From positions 137,723 to 201,722 of the forward strand of contig NZ_SWJE01000002.1 in NCBI RefSeq assembly GCF_005144415.1: a DNA stretch of 64,000 bases, written 5' to 3'. Source of the DNA: Trinickia terrae (lineage in GTDB: Bacteria > Pseudomonadota > Gammaproteobacteria > Burkholderiales > Burkholderiaceae). Below, piece by piece: positions 35,515 through 43,183 of the stretch. Every line of letters starts with the position of its first letter. The stretch's first letter is position 1. A program made the position numbers and the translations under genes. Under the pieces are notes generated by a model that saw nothing but the letters and a program-made list of their open reading frames with translations, was not told the origin of the DNA and searched no databases.

Positions 35515-36048
35515 TCACCCTTGAAATGCAGCGTTTTCGCGCCTAACGCGGCGCACGAGCAGCGTTTGCGTCTGCTGCGGCGCTCGGGAAATGGGCGCAT
35601 GCTCGCCGGTCGGCCCGAAACCGAGCCGCTCGTAAAAACGCATCGCGTTGCGGTTGGCGTCGGCGAGCCACGCGTAGACCTCGGGCGCGCCCTGCTCCGC
35701 CAGCCATGCGCTCGCGGAGTTCACGAGCATTTCGCCGCCGCGCAGGTGCCGCACCGCCGGCGCCACCCACAATTCGCAGACAAATGCATGGTGCTGCGGC
35801 GTCTCGTCGAAAAACGCGCAGATCAGGCCGGCGGGATGGCCTTCCGTGTAGAGGATGAACGTGGTGGAAACAGCGGACACCGCGTGCAGGGCGGCGGTTT
35901 CAGCAAACGTCGCCGCATCGGCGGACAAGACTTCGTCGAGCGTCTCGCCGAACGCGTAGGGCGCTTCGCGCAGGGAGGCGGTGCGCAGCTCGCGGTAGGT
36001 TTCGCCCTGATCGGCGGCGATGCGGCGGACAGTCAGTGATGAACTCAT
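35515..36048 (-). CDS. GNAT-family N-acetyltransferase
   Basis: The 177-residue protein has the acetyl-CoA-binding region. ELWVAPAVRHLRGGEMLVNSA replaces the usual R/Q-x-x-G-x-A loop with RHLRGGEML, and motif B is NRNAMRFYERLGFGPTGE. It transfers acetyl groups to an unknown amine. MSSSLTVRR is the preferred start, though MKSRR five codons earlier is possible. It lies between minC and map on the same strand with its own spacer. Confidence 0.85.
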   Translation of the reverse strand: MSSSLTVRRIAADQGETYRELRTASLREAPYAFGETLDEVLSADAATFAETAALHAVSAVSTTFILYTEGHPAGLICAFFDETPQHHAFVCELWVAPAVRHLRGGEMLVNSASAWLAEQGAPEVYAWLADANRNAMRFYERLGFGPTGEHAPISRAPQQTQTLLVRRVRRENAAFQG

Positions 36049-36166
36049 GCGGCGGGATTTCACTGGGAAAGGCTAACGCGTAGCTTCGACCGAAGCTGCG
36101 CGCGAGTCAAATCGTTATTTCCACGGGGCGTTGCCGGCGATTTCCATGCGTCCGATAGCCGGCGCT

Positions 36167-36952
36167 TCATGGCGCTTCGTACGCGCCCGTGCCGTCCGGC
36201 CAGGGCGTCAGCAGTTCGAAGCCGTCATCGGTGACGGCGACCATGTGCTCCCACTGCGCGGAGAGCGACCGATCCTTGGTGACAACGGTCCAGCCGTCGC
36301 GCAGCACGGCCGTGCCCGCGCGCCCGGCGTTGACCATCGGCTCGATGGTGAACACCATGCCCGGCTTGAGCTTCATCCCCTGCCCTGGCTGCCCGTAGTG
36401 CAGCACCTGCGGGTCCTCGTGATAGACCTTGCCGATGCCGTGCCCGCAGTAGTCGCGCACGACCGAAAAGCCCTCGCGCTGCGCGACGCGCTGAATCGCA
36501 TGGCCGACGTCGCCGAGCGTCGCGCCCGGGCGCACCTGCCGGATGCCCGCGAGCATCGCTTCGTAGGTCGTATCGACGAGATGCCGCGCGACCGGGCTCG
36601 GCTCGCCGACGAAGTACATGCGGCTCGTGTCGCCGAAGTAGCCGTCCTTGATGACGGCGACGTCGATGTTGACGATGTCGCCGTCGCGCAGGATGTCGCT
36701 GCGGTTCGGAATGCCGTGGCACACGACGTGATTCACCGACGCGCACACCGTCTTCGGAAAGCCCAGGTAGCCGACGTTCGCCGGAATCGCCTTGAGCGTG
36801 TTGACGATGTAGTCGTTGCAGATCGCGTCGAGCTCCTCGGTGCTCACGCCGGCGCGCACGTGCTCGCCGAGCATCGCGAGCACATCGGCGGCGAGGCGCC
36901 CGGAGATGCGCAGCTTTTCGATGTCGGCAGGGGTCTTGTAGGTGATGGTCAT
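36167..36952 (-). CDS. map: Type I methionine aminopeptidase
   Basis: This 261-residue enzyme removes initiator Met. Metal ligands are visible in INIDVAVIKDGYFGDTSRMY (two Asp), YCGHGIGKVYHEDP (His), MVFTIEPM (Glu) and AQWEHMV (Glu), with the substrate His in HVVCHGIP. No N-terminal zinc finger, so type Ia. A second map usually precedes rpsB elsewhere in these genomes; this stand-alone copy could be the paralogue. Confidence 0.95.
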   Translation of the reverse strand: MTITYKTPADIEKLRISGRLAADVLAMLGEHVRAGVSTEELDAICNDYIVNTLKAIPANVGYLGFPKTVCASVNHVVCHGIPNRSDILRDGDIVNIDVAVIKDGYFGDTSRMYFVGEPSPVARHLVDTTYEAMLAGIRQVRPGATLGDVGHAIQRVAQREGFSVVRDYCGHGIGKVYHEDPQVLHYGQPGQGMKLKPGMVFTIEPMVNAGRAGTAVLRDGWTVVTKDRSLSAQWEHMVAVTDDGFELLTPWPDGTGAYEAP

Positions 36953-37045
36953 GGGGTCGTTTTCTGTGATGCAGGCAGCATGTCCTGTCGGCGCGAACCG
37001 GCATGCGCACCCGGCATTGTACAGACGCGGCCGTCGGCCCCGGAT

Positions 37046-37637
37046 TCAGTCGGCGGCAGCGTGCGCCGGAGCGCCGTCCGCAGGCTTGGCGGCCGGGCGG
37101 ATCAGCAGCAGGAGCAGGATCACGAACAGCGTCGCGATGAGCATCAGCTTGAAGTCGTTCAGGTAGGCGATCATCTGCGCCTGCTGCGTGATCGCCTGGT
37201 CGACGAGCGGCTGCACTGCCGGATCGAAGACCTTGATGTTGGCGGCAGGAGCGCGCGTCGCGCACATCACCGCGCCGATCACGAAGATGAAGAACGTGTT
37301 CAGGCCGGACGTCGCGTGTGCACGGCGAGGAATGCAAAGCTGATGGTAGCCAGGAGCGCTTCGGTGACGATCTCGAGCGAGCCGAACCAGTCGAGCTGCT
37401 CGCCGCGGTCGAGCAGCGCCTGCAGCGCGCCGATCGGCACGTTGATGAAGAACACCCAGCGCCGGTTGTAGCTGTCGGTGAGCCAGCCGCGCAGGGTCGA
37501 CCGAGAATCGGCCCGACCATCACGCCCATCCCCCACACGGCCATCGCCTGCCCCTGGCGCTCGCGCGGATCGATGTCGAGCAGGATCGACTGCGAGAGCG
37601 GCGCGACGACGCTGGCGAGCGCCAGTTCTGCGGACAT
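37046..37637 (-). pseudogene. Remnant of EmrB/QacA-type MFS drug exporter
   Basis: Three frames carry pieces of a 14-helix DHA2 exporter. LSQSILLDIDPRERQGQAMAVWGMGVMVGPILG comes from the N-terminal half (motif C region; fragment PLSQSILLDIDPRERQG). GWLTDSYNRRWVFFINVPIG is joined directly to LDWFGSLEIV from the periplasmic-half boundary. TFFIFVIGAVMCATRAP leads to the C-terminus, ending ADGAPAHAAAD. Most central helices are missing and two frameshifts join the pieces, so no pump can be made. The divergent MarR gene beside it is intact. Confidence 0.85.
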
Positions 37638-37660
37638 CGTCGAGGGTTCTCGGGCAAATG

Positions 37661-37674
37661 ATAAGCATGCTTAT
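37661..37674. promoter_or_regulatory. Palindromic operator, likely MarR site
   Basis: Perfect 14-bp palindrome ATAAGCATGCTTAT midway between the exporter remnant and the marR gene; length and symmetry fit MarR-family sites. Confidence 0.6.
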
Positions 37675-37783
37675 TGTAGAGACAGGAGCGGGCCGAGCAA
37701 TCAGGCCTTTTCCCCGCCCTTTTCCTATTTGCGCCCGCTTCGGGACAACGATCGGCATCCCTTTTCGTTCGTATAATCAACGG

Positions 37784-38227
37784 ATGCCCATCGAACTCGA
37801 AAAACGCTTCGGCTTCTTGATCTCCGACGTCGGCCGCCTGTGCGGCAAGCGTTTCGACGATCTCGCAAAATCGTCCGTGGAACTCACGCGCGCGCAATGC
37901 CGCGCGCTCGCCTATCTCTCGCGCTTCGGCAACGTGAACCAGGCGCGGCTCGCCGACCTGCTCGAAGTCGCGCCGATCTCCGCTGGCCGCCTGCTCGACC
38001 GGATGGAGGAAGGCGGCTGGGTCGAGCGCCCAGCCAATCCGAACGACCGCCGCGAGCGGCAAGTGCTGCTCACCGAAAAAGCGGAAAAAACGCTGGATAC
38101 CGCGCGCCGCGTCGGCGACGAAATCGCAGCCGAGGCACTCGCGGGGTTCAGCGCGGAGGAAATCGAGCAGTTGATCTCGATGCTGCGCCGCGTGCGGACG
38201 AATCTCAGTTCAATCGTCGATCAATAG
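37784..38227 (+). CDS. MarR-family transcriptional regulator
   Basis: The 147-residue winged-helix repressor has NVNQARLADLLEVAPISAGRLLDRMEEGG (recognition segment VAPISAGRLLDRM) and the wing RPANPNDRRERQVLLTEKA, as in MarR/SlyA. It probably controlled the adjacent exporter through the palindrome at 37661 and may still regulate itself and the downstream gene. A perfect GTATAAT-type -10 (TATAAT at 37771-37776) lies very close to the ATG, so the mRNA may be nearly leaderless. Confidence 0.9.
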   Translation: MPIELEKRFGFLISDVGRLCGKRFDDLAKSSVELTRAQCRALAYLSRFGNVNQARLADLLEVAPISAGRLLDRMEEGGWVERPANPNDRRERQVLLTEKAEKTLDTARRVGDEIAAEALAGFSAEEIEQLISMLRRVRTNLSSIVDQ

Positions 38228-38240
38228 CGCAGGCCTGGGA

Positions 38241-38981
38241 ATGAGCCAACACACGATTTCGTCCGTTGCCCATCTGATCGCGGAGCCCGTGCGCGCCGTA
38301 ATGCTGATCACGCTCTCGGATGGCGGCGCTCTGCCCGCCGGCGCGCTCGCCGACGCCGCCGGCGTCACGCCGCAGACCGCGAGTTCCCATCTCGCGAAAC
38401 TGCTGACGGGCGGCCTCGTGACCGTCGAAACCAAAGGGCGGCATCGCTATTACCGGCTGGCCGGCCCGCACGTGGCGCTCGCGCTCGAAAGCCTCGCCTC
38501 GGTCGGACCGGTCACGCCCGCATGGCGCAGCCCTCCGACTCGCGCCGCCAAGGAGTTGCGCTTTGCGCGCTGCTGCTACGACCACCTTGCGGGACAGATC
38601 GGCGTCGCCGTCACGCGCGGCATGCTTGCGCGCGGGTTTCTCGTCGAAGCGGGCGAGCGGGACTATGGGGTGACGCCTTCGGGCATCGACTGGCTGCGCT
38701 CGCTCGGGCTCGATGTCGACGAACTTCAACTCGACGAACCGGGCTTGGTCCGGCAGTGTCTCGACTGGACCGAGCGCCAACGCCATGTCGCGGGGCCGTT
38801 CGGCGCCCGACTGTTGAATGCGTTCTTCGCGTGGGATTGGATGCGGCGGGTGCCGGGAAGGCGGTCTGTCCTCATCACGCCGCTCGGGTGGGCGGCGCTC
38901 AAGCAGCACTTCGGTATTGAGCGGGAAGGCCGACCGGCGCAGCCGAACATCGGCGAGCCGATGGCTTCATCGCGGCTTTGA
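38241..38981 (+). CDS. ArsR-type winged-helix regulator
   Basis: The 246-residue protein has an N-terminal ArsR HTH (GGALPAGALADAAGVTPQTASSHLAKLL, core VTPQTASSHLAKL, then GRHRYYRLAGPHVA). The C-terminal domain of about 150 residues carries RFARCCYDHLAGQIGVAVT, a Cys/His-containing pattern also found in a class of ArsR-like regulators of metal or thiol response. It is 13 bases after marR and so co-transcribed. Its last codons overlap the converging tetR gene by 15 bases. Confidence 0.87.
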   Translation: MSQHTISSVAHLIAEPVRAVMLITLSDGGALPAGALADAAGVTPQTASSHLAKLLTGGLVTVETKGRHRYYRLAGPHVALALESLASVGPVTPAWRSPPTRAAKELRFARCCYDHLAGQIGVAVTRGMLARGFLVEAGERDYGVTPSGIDWLRSLGLDVDELQLDEPGLVRQCLDWTERQRHVAGPFGARLLNAFFAWDWMRRVPGRRSVLITPLGWAALKQHFGIEREGRPAQPNIGEPMASSRL

Positions 38982-39590
38982 CGAAGCGCTCACGCGTTTG
39001 GGGCTCGGCTGCGCATCCGCCACCATCGCCACCGCCATCTTGCCGACCGCCTGAGCGATGCGTTCCGACAGCGCCGGATCGGGCACCGCACGCGCCAACG
39101 TGACCCCGCCCGACAGCATCGCAAGCAGCGCTATCGCCTGCTCCTCCCGCTCCTTGGCCGAGCCGCCCGGCAAGCCGGCCGAGACCTCCTCGATGAGCCC
39201 GCGCAGCTTCGTCTCGTAGGCAGCGCGCGTTTCGTCGTCAGCCCGCTCCATCTCGGGCGAGAAGCTCGGCAGCGCGCAGGCCTCGCCGATGTCGCAGGTG
39301 CGCTTGGGCCCGAGATAAAAGTCGACGAAGGTTTTGAGCCAGTGCGCGCCGTTTCCGGCTTTCACCTCGGCGATCGCGAGCCGCAACTGCTCGAGCCCGG
39401 CAAGGACGACAGTGCGGAACGCTTCGCGCTTCGACTTGAAGTGACCGTAAAACGCGCCATTGGTGACGCCCGCCGCCTTGGTCAGGCCGTCGATGCCCGA
39501 GCCTCCATAGCCCTCCCGGCGGAAAAGCTGGCCGGCCGCATCGAGGATGCGCTTGCGGGTTTCGGTCTTGTGTTCGGTGGTGTAACGCAT
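38967..39590 (-). CDS. TetR-family transcriptional regulator
   Basis: The 207-residue repressor has an N-terminal HTH (RILDAAGQLFRREGYGGSGIDGLTKAAGVTNGAFYGHF, core AAGVTNGAFYGHFKSK) and a ligand domain with GEACALPSFSPEM. It is divergent from the tautomerase gene, whose promoter region holds inverted repeats fit for a TetR site. A role in sensing a reactive or toxic compound handled by the tautomerase is inference. Confidence 0.9.
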   Translation of the reverse strand: MRYTTEHKTETRKRILDAAGQLFRREGYGGSGIDGLTKAAGVTNGAFYGHFKSKREAFRTVVLAGLEQLRLAIAEVKAGNGAHWLKTFVDFYLGPKRTCDIGEACALPSFSPEMERADDETRAAYETKLRGLIEEVSAGLPGGSAKEREEQAIALLAMLSGGVTLARAVPDPALSERIAQAVGKMAVAMVADAQPSPKRVSASSKPR

Positions 39591-39605
39591 CGGCCACTCA
39601 CTTTG

Positions 39606-39641
39606 AGAGCAATCGCTCTTTTTTCTTGAAAAGAGAGCGAT
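39606..39641. promoter_or_regulatory. Inverted repeats between tetR and tautomerase, likely TetR operator
   Basis: ATCGCTCT (39612-39619) and its complement AGAGCGAT (39634-39641), plus an inner AGAGC/GCTCT pair at 39606-39619. They start 15 bases upstream of tetR. Confidence 0.55.
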
Positions 39642-39712
39642 CAGTATCTATACATAGAGAGCAGTTGATATTTATATCACCCCTTGTCGTTGTTCACACC
39701 CGAGGAATCAAC

Positions 39713-40135
39713 ATGCCGATTACGCTGACCGTTCCCGAAGGGCTGCTTTCGCCGGAAGCCGAAGCCCGCACATTCTCCGAACTGACCCGCGCGCTTTTGA
39801 AGATCAACGGGCTCGACGGCAACTCGTTCATGGAGCCCAATGTGGTCGGGACACTGAACGTCTTGCCGAAGGGACACGTTTTCTCAGGAGGCAAGCCCGC
39901 CGCAGCCGCCTTTGTCGAACTCAAATTGCCGACGATCGCGCTTGCGACGCCGGAAGCGAAGCACGCTTTCACCGAAGCGGCGACCACGATACTCGAACGA
40001 GCGGCAGAAGGCCGGCTTAGCCGGGACCGCATCTGGACCAATGTCGTCTATGCCGATGACGGCTCATGGGGTATAGGCGGCCGCGCTTATAGCAATTCGG
40101 AACTCGTCGATGCGATTCAACACGCTGCTCGATAA
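39713..40135 (+). CDS. Tautomerase-superfamily protein
   Basis: The 140-residue protein begins MPITLTVPEGLLSPEAEA, giving the catalytic Pro-1 after Met removal, as in 4-oxalocrotonate tautomerase and MIF relatives. Length fits a two-unit (CHMI-like) subunit. Other conserved features are KGHVFSGGKPAAAAFVELKLP and the late WTNVVYADDGSWGIGGRAYS. CGAGGAA lies before the ATG. The substrate is unknown; the divergent TetR gene probably regulates it. Confidence 0.88.
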   Translation: MPITLTVPEGLLSPEAEARTFSELTRALLKINGLDGNSFMEPNVVGTLNVLPKGHVFSGGKPAAAAFVELKLPTIALATPEAKHAFTEAATTILERAAEGRLSRDRIWTNVVYADDGSWGIGGRAYSNSELVDAIQHAAR

Positions 40136-40588
40136 ACGGCGTGCTTGTGTAGCGAGCCGATTCATCGGTTTGTCGGCTGCAAAGCAAAAACCCCGCAAGT
40201 CGTTGACTTGCGGGGTTTTTGCGAATTCTGGCGGAGAGGGTGGAATTCGAACCATTGACGCGTGCGCGTCGTGGCTAGGAACGAGCGCCAAAAAGGTCGA
40301 GAGTGTAAGGGTCACGGCGGCTGCCACCCCAGCCGCCCTGAGTTTTCCCAGGGCGCGCGCCCATACGTGATCGTCGTCGCCTTCGAGCTGTGCCTCGACC
40401 TCCGCCACAGTCTCGAAGACCGGGAGTGATGCCATTTCCGCGAGCCGCGCGATTTGCGTTGCACTCGGTTTCGTTCGGCCCTTGCGCCAGTGCGACAAGT
40501 TGGACTGGTCAGTCCCGAGCCTTGTCGCGACGTTGCCGAGCGACCCTTGCGCGCGCTTTGCCGCGTCCAGAAGTTCGCTAATCGTCAT
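40064..40588 (-). CDS. Phage HTH regulator with membrane segment, 3' end swapped by integration
   Basis: As integrated it is 174 residues. An N-terminal Cro/CI-like HTH (SELLDAAKRAQGSLGNVATRLG, core NVATRLGTDQSNLSHWRKG) is followed by a hydrophobic segment (GVAAAVTLTLSTFLALVP). The frame runs into the left att site at residue 120 and then 54 residues are read from host DNA. In the circular element the same att sequence would continue into AGAAAAAAGCGC... and end at residue 129 with RKKRFSVFA. It is divergent from rep, like rstR in CTX-type phages, and is probably the repressor or immunity gene. Confidence 0.8.
   Translation of the reverse strand: MTISELLDAAKRAQGSLGNVATRLGTDQSNLSHWRKGRTKPSATQIARLAEMASLPVFETVAEVEAQLEGDDDHVWARALGKLRAAGVAAAVTLTLSTFLALVPSHDAHASMVRIPPSPPEFAKTPQVNDLRGFCFAADKPMNRLATQARRLSSSVLNRIDEFRIAISAAAYTP
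40184..40222. terminator. Terminator after the tautomerase gene
   Basis: Symmetric stem GCAAAAACCCCGCAAGT/ACTTGCGGGGTTTTTGC with 5-base loop; can work in both directions. It lies between the tautomerase and the left end of the integrated element. Confidence 0.9.
40229..40253. other. Left attachment site (att copy of tRNA-Ser 3' end)
   Basis: TGGCGGAGAGGGTGG then A, then ATTCGAACC; it repeats the 3' end of tRNA-Ser(CGA) at 44413 with one mismatch. Confidence 0.8.
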
Positions 40589-40603
40589 ATGTTCCCCTTG
40601 ACT

Positions 40604-40656
40604 TTTTGAGTAAAACTCAAAAGAATCGCCCCTAACGAAATTTGAGGAAATCTCAA
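40604..40656. promoter_or_regulatory. Paired operators of the phage regulator
   Basis: TTGAG-N5-CTCAA occurs at 40606-40620 (extended to TTTTGAGT/ACTCAAAA, 40604-40622) and 40642-40656, centres 36 bp apart, with an extra TTGAG half-site at 40661. They lie between the divergent regulator and rep. Confidence 0.7.
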
Positions 40657-40716
40657 CTTCTTGAGGTTTCGTCAGGACCGAAGTCTAACAGCATCACCTC
40701 GGGGAGCGAAAGCCGC

Positions 40717-40854
40717 ATGCGGATGCCGGAACTGCTATTCCTGCTTGTCACATCTTGCTTGGCCGCGAACGCGGCGTTCTCTGCTTCACACCTCTCCATC
40801 GATTTGTCGTTACGCGTAACGGGAAGTCCTGTCCTACTGGCGAGCGCCGAATGA
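40717..40854 (+). CDS. 45-residue peptide translationally coupled to rep
   Basis: Begins MRMPELLFLLVTSCLAANAAFSA, a signal-peptide-like or membrane segment (positions 5-22), then about 22 residues ending LLASAE. GGGGAG lies 11 bases before the ATG, and its TGA overlaps the rep ATG (ATGA), good evidence that it is translated. No family was recognised. It might be a minor virion or entry-exclusion peptide, or simply a leader that sets rep translation. Confidence 0.55.
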   Translation: MRMPELLFLLVTSCLAANAAFSASHLSIDLSLRVTGSPVLLASAE

Positions 40855-41948
40855 GCCGCCGTCGCCCCACTGTCACCCCGAAAGCCGGATGGAGCTTGGG
40901 CGGCTCAGAGCCGGGCGCGGTGCGCCCGCGAGGCCTTGGCCCGCAGCGCGACGCGCCGGGCGGCGCAGCCGCCCTCCCCGGGTCCGGTAATACCCGGGGA
41001 AAGTCTGGCGACAACGCCAAAGCGATCGTTGACTACCTGAAGTTCACGTTTCTGCCGGATGGCGGCGTTCCCGAGGGCCTGGAGCAGGTTCGCCGCTATC
41101 TGAAGCTGTGGGCGGACATGCCGCTGAACATGGTGCCCGCAGACAAGTGCTTGCGCGGCTGGGGCGACAGCATGGACGTCATGACGTTTCTCGACGGCGA
41201 GTGGATCCGGGCGGGCATCGTGGCGTGGGGCGGCTACAACGGTCGCGAAGGCCGGATGGTGGTGGACTTCACGGGTCGGGGCTGCGCGGTCGTGACGGAC
41301 TGGCAGGCTGTGTTTGCGACGCTGCAGGATCTCGACGCCAAGGTGACGCGCTGCGACCTGGCGGTTGACTTCCTGGAGGGCGAGGTTGCGATCGCCGATA
41401 TCGAGCAGATGTACGACGCAGGCGAGTTTCACTGCGGTGGCCGCGTTCCGGACTATCGCAAGATCGAGAGCGGGCGGGCGGGTGCGCGTGGCTGTAAGGG
41501 CACGACGTTCGAAATCGGGCAGCGTGCGAACGGCAAGATGCTGCGGGCCTACGAGAAGGGTCGGCAGAAGGGCCAACAGGATAGCGAGTGGGTGCGCCTT
41601 GAGGCGGAGTTCGGCAGCAAGGACCGGACGATTCCGCACGAGATTGTGATGAAGCGCGACGAGTATTTCGTGGGCGCGTTTAAGGCGCTTGAGCGGTTCA
41701 TCGACGTGGCGGCGTTACGGTGCCGCACAGACCAGGTGGAGCGCGAGATTGACCTTGATCGTACGATGCGCGCAGCGCGTGACCAGTACGGCAAGTTCGC
41801 GCATCAATGGTTGAAAAAGAACGATGACGATTATGCCGCGTTCGTGGTCGCGCTACGCGTTGAAGGCGTACCGGCCAAGATGCAAAAGTCTGCGTTGGCA
41901 GCGCACGTGCATGGCGCGCACGAACCTGCGCCGGACCTGAGAGAGTAA
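40851..41948 (+). CDS. Filamentous-phage replication initiation protein (Rep_trans/RstA-like)
   Basis: The 365-residue protein should nick and initiate rolling-circle replication of the element. It contains VDYLKFTFLPDGG near residue 60, DVMTFLDGEWIRAGI, the conserved VTRCDLAVDFLEGEV and the strand TTFEIGQRANGKMLRAYEKGRQ, EWVRLEAEF, matching the phage replication initiation factor family. The start is the ATG that overlaps the 45-residue gene stop. The first 45 residues are basic and Pro/Gly-rich. It is the longest gene of the element. Confidence 0.88.
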   Translation: MSRRRPTVTPKAGWSLGGSEPGAVRPRGLGPQRDAPGGAAALPGSGNTRGKSGDNAKAIVDYLKFTFLPDGGVPEGLEQVRRYLKLWADMPLNMVPADKCLRGWGDSMDVMTFLDGEWIRAGIVAWGGYNGREGRMVVDFTGRGCAVVTDWQAVFATLQDLDAKVTRCDLAVDFLEGEVAIADIEQMYDAGEFHCGGRVPDYRKIESGRAGARGCKGTTFEIGQRANGKMLRAYEKGRQKGQQDSEWVRLEAEFGSKDRTIPHEIVMKRDEYFVGAFKALERFIDVAALRCRTDQVEREIDLDRTMRAARDQYGKFAHQWLKKNDDDYAAFVVALRVEGVPAKMQKSALAAHVHGAHEPAPDLRE

Positions 41949-41953
41949 CGAAA

Positions 41954-42265
41954 ATGGAAATGTTGGCCCGAGTAACGATTCGTGGTGCAAAGTACTTTGT
42001 CGGCAACATCGACGGCAAGGACATGGACAGCGCGGCGATCTTCGTGGACGTGGATCTGCGCGGTGAGACGGCGAGCGGCGTGTGTACCAACGAAGTCAAG
42101 GTTGAGAAATCGGAGATCGTCAAGAGCATCTTGCATACGCCGATGCCGTTCGTGGCCGAGGTGACGATGATCCAGACGACCAACGGTAAGTCGGGTGGCG
42201 ATCGCAGCCTCGTAACGAGCATCAAGCCGATAGCGCTGGAGTCGAAGAGCGCAAAGGGGGCGTGA
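41954..42265 (+). CDS. Probable phage ssDNA-binding protein
   Basis: The 103-residue protein is rich in beta strands (MLARVTIRGAKYFVGNIDGKD, IFVDVDLRG, PFVAEVTMIQ), directly after rep, the place where filamentous phages encode the gpV/RstB-like single-strand DNA-binding protein. It ends with a flexible basic/acidic tail. No sequence motif proves the function; position and size are the main support. The next gene overlaps its stop (ATGA). Confidence 0.6.
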   Translation: MEMLARVTIRGAKYFVGNIDGKDMDSAAIFVDVDLRGETASGVCTNEVKVEKSEIVKSILHTPMPFVAEVTMIQTTNGKSGGDRSLVTSIKPIALESKSAKGA

Positions 42266-42513
42266 TGCTACAGGTCGTCGTAGGCGGCTATATCGCGGGC
42301 ACGGCGCGCTCGGTCGAGAAGGCCGAGGACGTGGTGATCGAGTACATGGAGTGGGTCAACGCGTCGGGCAAGTTCGATGTGGGCATCACGGTCGACGGCT
42401 ACGTGGTCGTACCGTATGTCTTCAAGCAGAGCGGACGTGTGGTGTACGAAGGCGAGGCGCGGCTTGAGGTGACAAGTCCCGCTTGTCCGCTCGGTGTTAG
42501 TTCGTCAAACTAA
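42262..42513 (+). CDS. Phage hypothetical protein (83 residues)
   Basis: Begins MMLQVVVGGYIAGTARSVEKAEDVVIEYMEWV and overlaps the preceding gene by four bases, so translation is coupled. Beta-rich, with YVVVPYVFKQSGRVVYEGEARLE. No signal peptide or known family. It is part of the element's early operon. Confidence 0.6.
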   Translation: MMLQVVVGGYIAGTARSVEKAEDVVIEYMEWVNASGKFDVGITVDGYVVVPYVFKQSGRVVYEGEARLEVTSPACPLGVSSSN

Positions 42514-42534
42514 TTTTCGTTACGGGGGTGTGCG

Positions 42535-42828
42535 ATGGCAAAGGTTGTCAGTGCGCGTTCGCAGTTCGAGGAGGTGTCGAGCCTGCTTTGCGCGTTGAAA
42601 TACATGGCGTCGGCTGCTGCGGCGGGATCGGTGCATTCGGGCTCGAACGAGGGTCGAGCGGTGAACGAGTTCAGCTACGGCGTATTTGGCTGGTGCGAGG
42701 TCATCGAAGAGCGTATGGAGCGGCTTTGGGCGCTGCTGCCGGATGGTGGAGCGCCATCTAGTACGGTATCCGAAATTTCGCATGCGAAAACCGACGACGT
42801 GCCGCACGGGGAGCTTGCTGCTGCGTAG
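42535..42828 (+). CDS. Phage hypothetical protein (97 residues)
   Basis: Begins MAKVVSARSQFEEVSSLLCALKYMASAA. Mostly helical, no signal peptide or transmembrane segment that is convincing, and no known domain. GGGGGTGTG precedes the ATG. It is the last gene before the element's internal terminator. Confidence 0.6.
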   Translation: MAKVVSARSQFEEVSSLLCALKYMASAAAAGSVHSGSNEGRAVNEFSYGVFGWCEVIEERMERLWALLPDGGAPSSTVSEISHAKTDDVPHGELAAA

Positions 42829-42864
42829 TTTCCGTTACACGTGACGACAGGATAATCAGGGAGT

Positions 42865-42891
42865 TTGGCCGGTTTATGACCGGCCTTTTTT
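42865..42891 (+). terminator. Internal terminator of the phage operon
   Basis: GGCCGGT-TTAT-GACCGGCC followed by six T. It ends the rep operon, so the two downstream genes need their own promoter. Confidence 0.9.
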
Positions 42892-42960
42892 ATGCGTATT
42901 GGATGCTGCGATTCGTCGTGTTAGCGTTTCAGCTCTAGACCAATTCGACGGGGGATTTGA

Positions 42961-43158
42961 ATGGCAACATGGTGCGTTGGTACGACCGAGGACGTTGTTC
43001 GGTTTTACGTGTTTGATCGCCGTGGCACGGCTGATAAGCCGTATGAGTTGATTAATGCACTCGATCTGAGCAAGGTGTCGTGCTATGGCGACAAGGCGTC
43101 GGCCAAGTACGCAGCGATTGACGCTGGGCTGAAGACTTGGCGTTACGTGAGTTTTTAG
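42961..43158 (+). CDS. Hypothetical protein (65 residues), accessory slot of the element
   Basis: Begins MATWCVGTTEDVVRFYVFDRRG and ends GLKTWRYVSF. Soluble, mixed alpha/beta, no family recognised. It lies beyond the phage terminator with a GGGGG ribosome-like site, in DNA lower in G+C than rep. Possibly a cargo gene. Confidence 0.55.
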   Translation: MATWCVGTTEDVVRFYVFDRRGTADKPYELINALDLSKVSCYGDKASAKYAAIDAGLKTWRYVSF

Positions 43159-43183
43159 CGTTTCGCGAAATAGAGGGGAGGCT

